The notes under the pieces: generated by a model
What the model was told of the DNA's origin: nothing
Database searches by the model: none
Seen by the model: only the letters and a program-made list of their open reading frames with translations
Assembly (NCBI GenBank): GCA_052034295.1
Contig: JBPOIS010000085.1
Span: 1-7,827, forward strand
Direction of reading: 5' to 3'
DNA: 7,827 bases
Source of the DNA: JBPOIS01 sp052034295
Lineage (GTDB): Bacteria > Pseudomonadota > Gammaproteobacteria > Pseudomonadales > Moraxellaceae
Shown here: in pieces, positions 1 through 6,755 of the stretch
Position numbering within the stretch: position 1 is the first letter of the stretch
Layout of the letters: each line of letters starts with the position of its first letter
Program-made: the position numbers and the translations under genes

Positions 1-302
1 AGCTGGGCCACAGCAGCCCCGGCAGTCAGGGGCTTGCCGAGGTGAATGGTGCCGCCGGGCACCGGGCATTCGGCCACCTGATCCGCGCCGATCACCAGTG
101 CTTCAGGGTGCAGCGCCGCCACCGCACGGGCCTTGGCGATCGCCAGCCGCTGGGCGGTCTGGGCAGCGGTCTCGCCGGGCAGGGCACGCTCGTCCACCTC
201 GGGACTCAGGCATTCAAATTCCAGCCCAAGCCGCCCCAGCAGTGCCCGGCGTGCCGGGGAAGAAGACGCCAGAATCAGCGGGGGCAGGGGATTAGAGGGC
301 AT
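1..302 (-). CDS. yceF: Maf family nucleotide pyrophosphatase, YceF type (partial, C-terminus beyond left edge)
   Basis: Maf proteins hydrolyse non-canonical or modified nucleoside triphosphates to monophosphates and pyrophosphate in the cytoplasm; the YceF subgroup prefers 7-methyl-GTP. The first 100 residues are visible. They carry the N-terminal Maf signature ASSSPARR (about residues 12-19), the PEVDE block (34-38), IGADQV (71-76) containing the catalytic-region Asp, and GKPLT (89-93). The ADQV form, rather than ADT-V, points to the YceF group and not the YhdE (dTTP/UTP) group; this subgroup call is from recalled family sequences. The ATG at 302-300 gives the expected N-terminus right before the hydrophobic LILASSSP strand. 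The start overlaps the stop of the upstream DUF2237 gene by 11 nt, so the two are probably translationally coupled. Full family length is about 190-200 aa, so roughly half is missing off the edge. Confidence 0.9.
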   Translation of the reverse strand, partial: MPSNPLPPLILASSSPARRALLGRLGLEFECLSPEVDERALPGETAAQTAQRLAIAKARAVAALHPEALVIGADQVAECPVPGGTIHLGKPLTAGAAVAQ

Positions 303-675
303 GACGGCGCAGCTCACTCAGCGGGATACGCTGCAGGATCGACTCATGGCAGGCCGACAGCCGCACCGGCGGGGCCACCCCAGCCTCCAGGGCCTCCAGC
401 CAGCGCTCCAGACACACACACCAGAAATCCCCCGGCTGTAAACCGGGAAAGCCCAGCGCGGGCAGCGGGGTGATCAGGTCGTTGCCCGCGAGCAGGGAAA
501 ACTGCAAAAACGCCGCAGTCATCTGCGCACACACCGTGTGCTGGCCGCGGTCCTGTGGGCCGGTGTGGCAGAAACCATCGCGGTAGTAGCCGGTCAGCGG
601 GTCAAAACAGCAGCTGGCCAGCGGCTCTCCCAGCACGTTGCGCCGGTTCAGCTCGGGCGAAGGGTGAAAAGACAT
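292..675 (-). CDS. DUF2237 family protein
   Basis: A small cytoplasmic protein (127 aa from this start) that matches the pattern I know for DUF2237: NVLGEPL near the N-terminus, C-DPLTG-YRDG-C (about 22-36), a DRGQHTVCA block (42-50), MT--FL-FS (52-60), GNDL-TP (64-70), FPGLQPGD-WC-C--RW-EA (76-97), and a late CHE--L segment (109-113). The biochemical function of the family is not known to me. The several conserved cysteines (22, 23, 36, 49, 86, 88, 109) suggest metal binding or redox chemistry, but that is inference. There is a second in-frame ATG at 705; I prefer 675 because the 10 extra residues do not resemble family N-termini. Neither start has a strong Shine-Dalgarno sequence. The gene is divergent from hisZ and overlaps the following Maf gene by 11 nt. 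Confidence 0.85.
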   Translation of the reverse strand: MSFHPSPELNRRNVLGEPLASCCFDPLTGYYRDGFCHTGPQDRGQHTVCAQMTAAFLQFSLLAGNDLITPLPALGFPGLQPGDFWCVCLERWLEALEAGVAPPVRLSACHESILQRIPLSELRRHAL

Positions 676-753
676 GGCAGCAATCCGGCACTCAACACGG
701 GCCATTCAGGGTAGACAACCCAGCCTGTACATGCAACGGCCTCCGGTTCAGGA

Positions 754-767
754 CCCCGGGCCCGGGG
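754..767. repeat. Perfect 14-bp GC palindrome upstream of hisZ
   Basis: CCCCGGGCCCGGGG reads identically on both strands. It lies in the divergent intergenic region, about 55 bp upstream of the start point implied by the hisZ -10 candidate. It could be an operator for a dimeric regulator or simply a GC-rich coincidence. It has no loop, so it is a DNA-level palindrome rather than a useful RNA hairpin. Confidence 0.4.
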
Positions 768-799
768 GCAAGATTGCGGGTGCATGATGCGCCGGGGTC

Positions 800-808
800 T
801 GCTAGACT
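800..808 (+). promoter_or_regulatory. Candidate extended -10 promoter for the hisZ-purA operon
   Basis: TGCTAGACT provides an extended -10 (TG, one base, then TAGACT, four of six matches to TATAAT). The -35 position 17 bp upstream is poor, as is usual when the TG extension is present. Transcription would start near 814-816 and leave a leader of about 120 nt before the hisZ ATG at 934. The location also argues against translation starting at the upstream in-frame ATG at 784, which would not be in the transcript. Confidence 0.4.
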
Positions 809-842
809 TTGCCCGCTTTGGTGATTCGGTGTGGTGGGCTGC

Positions 843-894
843 CCTGTGGCATTCCTGCCCGGATCGGCATGGGTGTCTGATCCATGCCCACAGG
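843..894 (+). promoter_or_regulatory. Potential two-tier hairpin in the hisZ leader
   Basis: CCTGTGG (843-849) is the exact reverse complement of CCACAGG (888-894), and GGCATGG (866-872) of CCATGCC (882-888). The two stems stack around a 9-nt loop with a one-sided bulge of about 16 nt; they share base 888, so one pair must be given up. A competing GGATC/GATCC pairing (861-865 with 879-883) is also possible. No run of His codons and no known riboswitch core was recognised, so this is a structural observation only. Confidence 0.3.
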
Positions 895-933
895 CCAGTC
901 CTCATTTGTGGTTTTGCATGTCGGTTTGAAAAA

Positions 934-2106
934 ATGCCTGCTGATCGCCGCTGGTTGCTGCCCGATGGGGTGGCGGATGTTTTGCCTGCCCAAGCACAAC
1001 GGCTGGAGCACTTGCGTCGCCGCTCGCTGGACCTGATGGCCAGTCAGGGCTATCAACTGGTTGAGCCCCCCCTGATTGAATACCTCGATTCCCTGCTCAC
1101 CTCAGGCGATCATGATCTGGACCTGATGACCTTCAAGCTCACCGATCAGCTCAGTGGCCAGCTGATGGGGGTGCGTGCCGACCACACGCCGCAGGTGGCC
1201 CGCATTGATGCCCACGCCCATGCCCTGGACGGGGTGTCGCGCTACTGCTATGTCGGGATCACCCTGCACACCCGGCCCCAGGCCCTGACCGCCTCGCGTG
1301 CGCCCCGCCAGCTTGGGGCCGAGCTGTATGGCTCGGCAGCCCTGAGCGCCGATCTGGAAATCATCGACCTGATGCTGGAAGTGCTGATGCAGGCCGGGCA
1401 GGGACAGGACCTGCATGTGGATCTGGGCCATGTGGCGGTGTTCCGCGGGCTGGCCGATTTTGCCGGACTGTCCGGGGAACAGGAGCAAAGCCTGTTTGAC
1501 CTGTACCAGCGCAAGGCCCTGCCCGAGCTGCGGGCCTTCACCGCCACCCTGCCTGAAGGGGCCCTGTTCATGGTGCTGGCCGAGTCCGGCGACGACCTGC
1601 AGGCACTGCAGGCCCGGCTGGGCCAGATTCCCCGCGTGGCCGCCGCCCTGCAGCAGCTGGCCGACAGTGTGGCCCACCTGCAGGCGTGCTGGCCGCAGGT
1701 GGAGTGGAGCATTGATGCCACCGAGCTGCGTGGCTACCACTACCACACCGGTCTGGTGTTTGCCGCCTATGGCCCGCAGCAGCCGCTGCCGCTGGCCCAG
1801 GGCGGGCGCTATGACGGTGTGGGCGAACAGTTTGGCCGTACCCGGCCTGCGACCGGCTTCAGCTGTGACCTGCTGGCACTGGACCAGCCTGCGCCGGTCC
1901 CGGCCTTGCGTACCGTGCTGGCCCCGGACCGGCTGCAGGACCCGGCCCTGCGGGCGGCCATGGCCGCCGCGCGGACAGACGGCTGGGTGGTGGTGCGGGC
2001 GCACGCCGATGCGTCAATGTCTGGATTTACCCATCAATTTCAGTGGGATGGCACACAGTGGCAGATTGTGCCTTTGACCCCCACCCACCCGAGCCACCTG
2101 CATTAA
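934..2106 (+). CDS. hisZ: ATP phosphoribosyltransferase regulatory subunit HisZ
   Basis: HisZ is a histidyl-tRNA synthetase paralogue without aminoacylation activity. It assembles with short-form HisG to make the hetero-octameric ATP phosphoribosyltransferase, which catalyses the first step of histidine synthesis and is feedback-inhibited by histidine. The 390-aa product has the usual family length and lacks the anticodon-binding domain. Visible landmarks are LLPDGVADVLP at about 8-18, the motif-2-like RADHTPQVAR (81-90), RAPRQLGAELYGS (122-134), the histidine-site-like ELRGYHYHTGLVF (264-276), GGRYDGV (290-296) and TGFSCDL (307-313), where a true synthetase would have the motif-3 arginine. 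The ORF is open back to an ATG at 784, but the 50 extra residues are unlike HisZ and the promoter candidate lies inside them, so ATG 934 is preferred despite a weak ribosome site. It heads a unit with purA 13 nt downstream. The genome should encode a short HisG elsewhere. Confidence 0.95.
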   Translation: MPADRRWLLPDGVADVLPAQAQRLEHLRRRSLDLMASQGYQLVEPPLIEYLDSLLTSGDHDLDLMTFKLTDQLSGQLMGVRADHTPQVARIDAHAHALDGVSRYCYVGITLHTRPQALTASRAPRQLGAELYGSAALSADLEIIDLMLEVLMQAGQGQDLHVDLGHVAVFRGLADFAGLSGEQEQSLFDLYQRKALPELRAFTATLPEGALFMVLAESGDDLQALQARLGQIPRVAAALQQLADSVAHLQACWPQVEWSIDATELRGYHYHTGLVFAAYGPQQPLPLAQGGRYDGVGEQFGRTRPATGFSCDLLALDQPAPVPALRTVLAPDRLQDPALRAAMAAARTDGWVVVRAHADASMSGFTHQFQWDGTQWQIVPLTPTHPSHLH

Positions 2107-2119
2107 GAGGCCGCAAATC

Positions 2120-3439
2120 ATGGGCAAGAACGTCGTTGTACTCGGATCGCAATGGGGCGATGAAGGCAAGGGCAAGATCGTGGACCTGCTGACCGATCAG
2201 GCAGCCGCCGTGGTGCGCTATCAGGGCGGCCACAATGCAGGCCACACCCTGGTGGTGAATGGGGTCAAAACCGTCCTGCACCTGATCCCCTCGGGCATCC
2301 TGCGTGAGGGCGTACAGTGCCTGATCGGCAACGGGGTGGTGCTGGCCCCGGATGCCCTGCTCCGGGAAATGCACACCCTGGAAACCCAGGGCGTGCCGGT
2401 GCGTGAGCGGCTGCGGATTTCGGCCAACTGCCCGCTGATCCTGCCGGTCCACGTGGCGGTGGATCAGGCCCGCGAGGCCCACCGTGGCGCTGGAAAAATC
2501 GGCACCACGGGCCGGGGCATCGGTCCGGCCTACGAAGACAAGGTGGCCCGCCGTGCCGTGCGCGTGGCCGATCTGGTCCGCGGTGGCGAGCATCTGGCCC
2601 AGCGTCTGCGTGAGGTGGTCGAATACCACAACTTCCGCCTGCAGCACTATTACCAGACCGCCCCGGTGTCTGTGGATGAGGTGATTGCCCTGGCCCAGCA
2701 GTGGCGCGAAGCCCTGTCCGGGCTGGTCTGTGATGTGACCGGTACGCTGCACCAGATCCGTCGTCAGGGCGGCAAGCTGATGTTTGAAGGCGCGCAGGGT
2801 TCACTGCTGGACATCGACCACGGCACCTATCCCTTTGTCACCAGCAGCAACACCACGGCGGGCGGCGTCAGCACCGGCACTGGCGTGGGCCCGCTGTATC
2901 TGGATTATGTGCTGGGCATCACCAAGGCCTACACCACCCGCGTGGGCAGCGGTCCATTTCCCACCGAGCTGGTCTACGATGCCGCGCGTGACGAGGGCGA
3001 TGCCATCGGCAAGCACCTGGGGGTGAATGGCCATGAATTTGGCGCCACCACGGGCCGGCAGCGCCGCTGTGGCTGGTTTGATGCTGTGGCGCTGCGCCGT
3101 GCCGTGGAAATCAACTCCCTGAGCGGCCTGTGCCTGACCAAGCTGGACGTGCTGGACGGGCTGGCCGAGCTGCGCATCTGCACCGAATACCGCAGCACCA
3201 CCCAGGATTGTCAGGGGGCCAGCGACGCGCTGTCGTATGAATGCATCGAGCCGGTGTATGAAACGTTGCCGGGCTGGACGGAATCGACCCTGGGCCTGAC
3301 CCGCTTTGAGCAATTGCCCGTCAATGCCCAGGCCTATGTGCGCCGGCTGGCCGAGCTGGTGGGCTGTCCGATTGACCTGATTTCAACCGGGCCGGACCGG
3401 CAGCAGACCATCATCCTGCGCCATCCGTTTGCTGACTGA
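2120..3439 (+). CDS. purA: Adenylosuccinate synthetase
   Basis: PurA catalyses the GTP-dependent condensation of IMP with aspartate to adenylosuccinate, the first committed step from IMP to AMP, in the cytoplasm. The 439-aa product has normal length and complete motifs: the P-loop region GSQWGDEGKGK (9-19) with catalytic Asp14, GGHNAGHT (36-43) with catalytic His42, GTTGRGIGPAYEDK (128-141), FEGAQG (222-227), GATTGRQRRCGWFD (308-321), the guanine-recognition segment TKLDVLDG (340-347) and STGPDR (422-427). An AAGAGG ribosome site sits 9 nt before the ATG. hisZ and purA are frequent neighbours in proteobacteria. Histidine synthesis consumes ATP and returns AICAR to the purine pathway, which gives the pairing metabolic sense (inference). 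Nothing unusual is seen in the sequence. Confidence 0.98.
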   Translation: MGKNVVVLGSQWGDEGKGKIVDLLTDQAAAVVRYQGGHNAGHTLVVNGVKTVLHLIPSGILREGVQCLIGNGVVLAPDALLREMHTLETQGVPVRERLRISANCPLILPVHVAVDQAREAHRGAGKIGTTGRGIGPAYEDKVARRAVRVADLVRGGEHLAQRLREVVEYHNFRLQHYYQTAPVSVDEVIALAQQWREALSGLVCDVTGTLHQIRRQGGKLMFEGAQGSLLDIDHGTYPFVTSSNTTAGGVSTGTGVGPLYLDYVLGITKAYTTRVGSGPFPTELVYDAARDEGDAIGKHLGVNGHEFGATTGRQRRCGWFDAVALRRAVEINSLSGLCLTKLDVLDGLAELRICTEYRSTTQDCQGASDALSYECIEPVYETLPGWTESTLGLTRFEQLPVNAQAYVRRLAELVGCPIDLISTGPDRQQTIILRHPFAD

Positions 3440-3459
3440 CCCCGGGCGGAGGAAGCTGT

Positions 3460-4023
3460 ATGTCGCTGAAATCGTGGGCCGGCCAGCAGGTGTTTCGCTG
3501 GAAGGACTGGAGCTATGACGAGCGTCCGGAACTGTGGTCGCCGCAACAGGTGATTGTCGGATTTCCGCACACCACCAATCTGGATGGGGTCAGGGCACTG
3601 GCGTTTCTGGCCGCCACCGGACGGCGGGCCCATGTGCTGGTGAAACAGGAATTGTTCCGTCCACCATTGGATGGTTTGATGACCTGGCTGGATTTTATTC
3701 CGGTGGATCGCCATGCCTCCAACGACGTGGTCGGGCAGATGGCCCAGCGCTTTGCAGAAGATCCTGGCTTCAGTCTGGTGCTTGCCCCGGAGGGCACCCG
3801 GGGCAAGGATGGGGTGCAAAAGCCCATCCGCACAGGCTTCTGGCACATCGCCCGACAGGCGGGTGTGCCGATCCTGCTGATGATTTCCGACGATCGCAAG
3901 CGGCAGATTCGTCCGCTGGCGCGGCTGATGCCCACCGATCTGGCCACCGACCTGCAGCAGATTGCCAGTCTGTATGCCGCCGAAGGGGTCACCCTGCAGA
4001 TGCCCGTCCCGCGCAATCCGTAA
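3460..4023 (+). CDS. PlsC-like 1-acylglycerol-3-phosphate acyltransferase family protein
   Basis: A lysophospholipid acyltransferase-superfamily protein of 187 aa. The family transfers acyl groups to lysophospholipids or related alcohols at the inner membrane. The catalytic HX4D motif is present as HTTNLD (His37, Asp42), and the substrate-binding motif as APEGTRGK (109-116, with Glu111 and Arg114). The order and spacing fit the LPLAT fold. It is shorter than housekeeping PlsC (about 240 aa) and lacks an obvious N-terminal membrane anchor, so it belongs to a short subgroup whose acceptor is not known from sequence. A strong GGAGGA ribosome site lies 6 nt before the ATG. It follows purA by 20 nt and is probably the last gene of the hisZ-purA operon; a hairpin terminator candidate lies downstream. 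Confidence 0.85.
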   Translation: MSLKSWAGQQVFRWKDWSYDERPELWSPQQVIVGFPHTTNLDGVRALAFLAATGRRAHVLVKQELFRPPLDGLMTWLDFIPVDRHASNDVVGQMAQRFAEDPGFSLVLAPEGTRGKDGVQKPIRTGFWHIARQAGVPILLMISDDRKRQIRPLARLMPTDLATDLQQIASLYAAEGVTLQMPVPRNP

Positions 4024-4037
4024 ACATCCGTTCTGAG

Positions 4038-4072
4038 TGCGGGGCCGCTGTCTGGTCCCCGCAGTGGACCAG
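4038..4072 (+). repeat. Two overlapping, mutually exclusive hairpins after the acyltransferase gene
   Basis: TGCGGGG (4038-4044) pairs with CCCCGCA (4057-4063) across a 12-nt loop, and CTGGTCC (4052-4058) pairs with GGACCAG (4066-4072) across a 7-nt loop. All pairs are Watson-Crick. The shared bases mean only one stem can form at a time. No T tract follows, so this is not a standard intrinsic terminator; it may protect the 3' end of the transcript or do nothing. Confidence 0.4.
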
Positions 4073-4135
4073 TACCCGGCTGGCCTCTGAGTGGCACCGG
4101 GATTCCGGCCTGAAAAAACCGCTGGCCCGCGAATC

Positions 4136-4170
4136 CACCCCATGAACATGCGCACCATGGGGTGTTGATT
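4136..4170 (+). terminator. Candidate terminator of the hisZ-purA-acyltransferase unit
   Basis: CACCCCATG (4136-4144) and CATGGGGTG (4156-4164) form a perfect 9-bp stem with an 11-nt loop. The stem is followed by TTGATT, which is only a weak U tract, so efficiency as an intrinsic terminator is doubtful. The position about 110 nt after the acyltransferase stop and ahead of the AT-rich promoter region suits a transcript end. The same symmetry could instead serve as a protein-binding site. Confidence 0.4.
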
Positions 4171-4359
4171 TGAAAACAGGCGTTTACTGAATTTTTTCTG
4201 TCAAAAAAAACAAGCTGTCCTCCCGAGCTGGCTCGATTTTGTCTAAAAAAACGACAATCATGCACAAAATGTGTGCGCCATGATCGCTTGTGTAAAAAAT
4301 ACAGGTTGAGACTGGAGCGCGGGCAAATTTCCCTCTGGGCTTGGATGAGACAAAACACC
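4165..4359 (+). promoter_or_regulatory. AT-rich upstream region of the phospholipase gene
   Basis: This stretch is conspicuously richer in A/T than the rest of the window and holds short A or T tracts at 4192-4197, 4203-4210, 4245-4251 and 4294-4299. It should contain the promoter of the phospholipase unit. The best sigma-70-like pair seen is TTGATT (4165-4170), 17 bp, TGAATT (4188-4193), which is weak at the -10, so no start point is claimed. A TTGTC/GACAA inverted repeat (4239-4243 with 4253-4257) is also present. A-tracts of this kind can bend DNA or attract nucleoid proteins such as H-NS; that is inference. Confidence 0.4.
4257..4284 (+). repeat. Interrupted inverted repeat 75 bp upstream of the phospholipase start
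   Basis: ATCAT followed by GCACA (4257-4266) pairs with TGTGC (4272-4276) and ATGAT (4280-4284). This gives a 10-bp stem with a 5-nt loop AAATG and a 3-nt bulge on the right arm. It sits in the AT-rich regulatory stretch, so it could be an operator or a leader hairpin of the phospholipase transcript. Confidence 0.35.
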
Positions 4360-5379
4360 ATGAAACGGACCCTGCTGGCCGCAGTGATCGGCGCGATGAC
4401 AGTCACGGTAAGCAACCCCGCACTGGCGTGGAGCCAGAATGTGCACAAGCGCATTGTGCTGGATGCCATCAACTACATGAAAACCCACCCCAGCACCACC
4501 AACTACAACAAGCTGCTGGCCGGGGCCACCCGTGCAGGCTACACGATCGACAGTTTTGCCAATGTGGTGGGCCAGGGGGCCTATGATGTGGATGATTTTG
4601 CCGACACCTACCTGTGCGGTGCCAGTTCGGGCAGCTGCGTGCAGGCGCCGGTGTGGGGGCTGGGCTCCGGCATCGTCAAATACACCTCGTACTGGCATTT
4701 CCAGAACCACACCCAGGGCCAGGATGTGCACGGCAATGACCTGGGCGGCTACAACTACGCCAAGCTGAGCGTGTGGGGTGACATCGACAACATGGCCGCC
4801 TCATGGCTGTATGGCGACTACCTCGACGACGGCAAGGGCAACATGAAGGGCTGGTTCGGGGACAGCACCGTCTACAACAGCTATGACCAGACCGAAGCGC
4901 ACTACCGTCTGGGGGGCTATTCGACCCGCAGCATGTATGCCGATTTTGAAAAAATGCCCTTCCAGCCGATCGACAATCTCGGCCAGTACTGGTTCCAGCA
5001 GTTCCTGACCCAGCCCACGGCGCAGACCATTGGCTTTGTGCTGCACACCACCGACCTGCTGCAGCCGCACCACACCTGGACCACCTCGGCCCTGAACCAC
5101 AGCGGCTGGGAAACCTGGGTGGAAAACTATTACGACACCTACCAGTTCAATGCCGCCAGCAAGGTGGATGCCGCACTGGCCAATTTTACCCCGCTGGCCC
5201 CGAACGCCACCGACATCCGCCCGCTGCTGACCCAGGGCGGTGACCTGTCCTACAGCCAGGGGGGTATCGTTCTGTCCAGCACTGACGATGCCGACCGCCG
5301 CCGGGTGGCGGATGTGATGATTCCGAACGCCATCGCCATGACGGTGCATGTGCTGAACCGTGCGGCTGAGCGGTTTTAA
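4360..5379 (+). CDS. Secreted zinc-dependent phospholipase C / S1-P1 nuclease-fold enzyme
   Basis: Predicted exported hydrolase of the superfamily that includes Bacillus cereus phospholipase C and fungal P1 nuclease, which cleave phosphodiester bonds with a trinuclear zinc site. A signal peptide covers residues 1-23 (MKR, hydrophobic core, ALA cleavage box), leaving Trp24 as the mature N-terminus, as in this superfamily, where Trp1 binds zinc. The other presumed ligands follow in order: His29 (same Trp+5 spacing as P1), Asp82 in FADTY (P1 has WADEY), His113 in YWHF, His229, Asp232 and His238 in LHTTDLLQPHH, and His247 and Glu251 in HSGWE. The HxxxE pair resembles the B. cereus enzyme rather than the nuclease HxxxD. 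His229 to Asp232 is one residue closer than the usual HxxxD. Length is 339 aa. ATG 4360 is chosen because it starts the signal peptide directly; upstream in-frame ATGs at 4273 and 4345 add only a charged, unlikely extension. Substrate (phospholipid or nucleic acid) is not proven. First gene of a three-gene unit. Confidence 0.85.
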   Translation: MKRTLLAAVIGAMTVTVSNPALAWSQNVHKRIVLDAINYMKTHPSTTNYNKLLAGATRAGYTIDSFANVVGQGAYDVDDFADTYLCGASSGSCVQAPVWGLGSGIVKYTSYWHFQNHTQGQDVHGNDLGGYNYAKLSVWGDIDNMAASWLYGDYLDDGKGNMKGWFGDSTVYNSYDQTEAHYRLGGYSTRSMYADFEKMPFQPIDNLGQYWFQQFLTQPTAQTIGFVLHTTDLLQPHHTWTTSALNHSGWETWVENYYDTYQFNAASKVDAALANFTPLAPNATDIRPLLTQGGDLSYSQGGIVLSSTDDADRRRVADVMIPNAIAMTVHVLNRAAERF

Positions 5380-5384
5380 CGCCG

Positions 5385-6755
5385 GTGGCCCTGCGTCTCT
5401 GTGGCCTGCATACGCTGGCACTGACCGTTAGCCTGGGGCTGGCGGCCCCGGCGCTGGCTGTGGTGGTGCCTGATCTGGATGACCCACAACTGGCTGCACA
5501 GGTGGGGCCTGTGGCTGTGCCTGCGGCCACGGTGGCCCTGATCCACCAGCACCAGCGCGATGCCCAGCCAGGCACCCGTCTGGCGCAGACCCTTCGCGAG
5601 CTGATTGATCAGGAGCTGCTGTCCGGTCCGCTGCGTGCCCAGGGACTGGAGCAGGGGATCGAACACTCCTCTGTGGGGTATAGCCCAGCCGAAGTGGTGC
5701 GGCAGATCACCACCATGGTGCTGTTGCACCGGGATCAGGCCCGAATCAGCGCCGACCCGATGTTCCGCCAGCAGACCGAGCGCTGTCTACAGCAACTGCC
5801 CCAACTGACCCCGGCCCGATACCGTCAGGTGTTGTCCAGTGACACCGGGCATCGTCTGCAGGAGGCCCTGACCCCCACCGAGCAGCAGGCCGCCGCCCAG
5901 TGGGTGCTGGTGGAGTGTGTGCTGCAGTTTGGTCCGGCGCAGCCGCCAGAGCACTACCGGCTGACACTGGCCGACCTGTATCAGGACACCAACCTGCAGA
6001 ACCGTATGCTGATCCGCCAGGGCGACCTGAATGCCCTCGACACCCTGCGCCGCCAGCAACTTCAGCAGCGTCTGGTGCAGCACTGGGCCAGCCAGCCGCA
6101 GCAGCTGGGGGCGACCGGTGTGGCGGCACTGATCCGTGCCATCGAAAACCAGCTGCTGGTGCAGCACTGGAAAGAAGACCAGGGACTGGCCGAGCACATC
6201 CACGGCACCGCCGAGGGGCTGCAGCAGCTGGCCCGGCAGGTGACGATGGCCCAGATCCGTGCCTACTATGAATCCCATCCAGAAAAATTCCGCCGGGTGG
6301 CGCGGGCACGTATGCACCACATCCAGCTCAATGATGAGGCCACGGCGCAGCAGGTCTATCAGCAGCTGCAGGCCGGGGGCGATTTTGCTGCCCTGGCCCG
6401 CCAGCATTCACAGGCCCCTGATGCGGCACAGGGGGGCGATCTTGGGGTGCTGGAACATCAACCTGACCGGGCCAGCTGGCTGGACAGCATGGCGTTTGTG
6501 CTGCCGGTGGGTAAGGTCAACCCGCCCGTGCGCCAGCCCCAGTCACCCACCCAGCCCGCACGCTGGGAAATCCTCCGCGTGGACCAGCGCGAGGATGAAC
6601 CCCAGCCGGTGGACAGCGAATCTGTGCGCTTTGAGGCCAGCCAGGCCATTGCCCGGCAAATGGCGGTCGCGCAGTATCAGGCCCGTCTGCAGCAGCTTTG
6701 GCAACAAATCCTGATCCTTGTTCATCCCGGGCAGGCGCTGGAGCCTGCCCCGTGA
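5385..6755 (+). CDS. Exported parvulin-type (PpiC/SurA-like) peptidyl-prolyl isomerase or chaperone
   Basis: A 456-aa periplasmic folding-factor candidate starting at GTG, 5 nt after the phospholipase stop. Residues 1-25 form a signal peptide ending in an ALA box. Residues about 60-290 are helical and Gln/Leu-rich, like the SurA/PpiD/PrsA chaperone region. The linker QIRAYYESHPEKF (290-302) is typical just before a parvulin domain, which spans about 306-402: ARMHHIQL (308-315), GGDFAALARQHS (331-342), AAQGGDLG (347-354) and FVLPVGKVNPPV (371-382). The closing motif, usually GYHI-KV with an active-site His, reads RWEILRV (393-399), so Glu395 replaces the second conserved histidine and the segment before it is enlarged. 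Isomerase activity may be reduced or lost while chaperone function remains (inference). There is no clear Shine-Dalgarno sequence; translation is probably coupled to the gene before. SurA itself is unlikely, because its usual neighbours and second rotamase domain are absent. Confidence 0.85.
   Translation: MALRLCGLHTLALTVSLGLAAPALAVVVPDLDDPQLAAQVGPVAVPAATVALIHQHQRDAQPGTRLAQTLRELIDQELLSGPLRAQGLEQGIEHSSVGYSPAEVVRQITTMVLLHRDQARISADPMFRQQTERCLQQLPQLTPARYRQVLSSDTGHRLQEALTPTEQQAAAQWVLVECVLQFGPAQPPEHYRLTLADLYQDTNLQNRMLIRQGDLNALDTLRRQQLQQRLVQHWASQPQQLGATGVAALIRAIENQLLVQHWKEDQGLAEHIHGTAEGLQQLARQVTMAQIRAYYESHPEKFRRVARARMHHIQLNDEATAQQVYQQLQAGGDFAALARQHSQAPDAAQGGDLGVLEHQPDRASWLDSMAFVLPVGKVNPPVRQPQSPTQPARWEILRVDQREDEPQPVDSESVRFEASQAIARQMAVAQYQARLQQLWQQILILVHPGQALEPAP

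Noticed and set aside
708..736. Minus-strand TTGCAT, 17 bp, TACCCT as a promoter for the DUF2237 gene
   Set aside because: Only three of six matches in each hexamer; spacing alone is not enough to call it.
784..933. In-frame N-terminal extension of HisZ from ATG 784
   Set aside because: The 50 extra residues do not look like HisZ, the usual family length is reached from ATG 934, and the best promoter candidate lies inside the extension.
1102..2004. Long minus-strand open frame (300 codons) opposite hisZ
   Set aside because: Low-complexity Gln/Gly/His-rich translation with no family resemblance; it is the antisense shadow of a clear gene in GC-rich DNA.
5746..6407. Minus-strand open frames opposite the parvulin gene
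   Set aside because: Compositionally biased shadow frames over a well-supported plus-strand gene with recognisable motifs.
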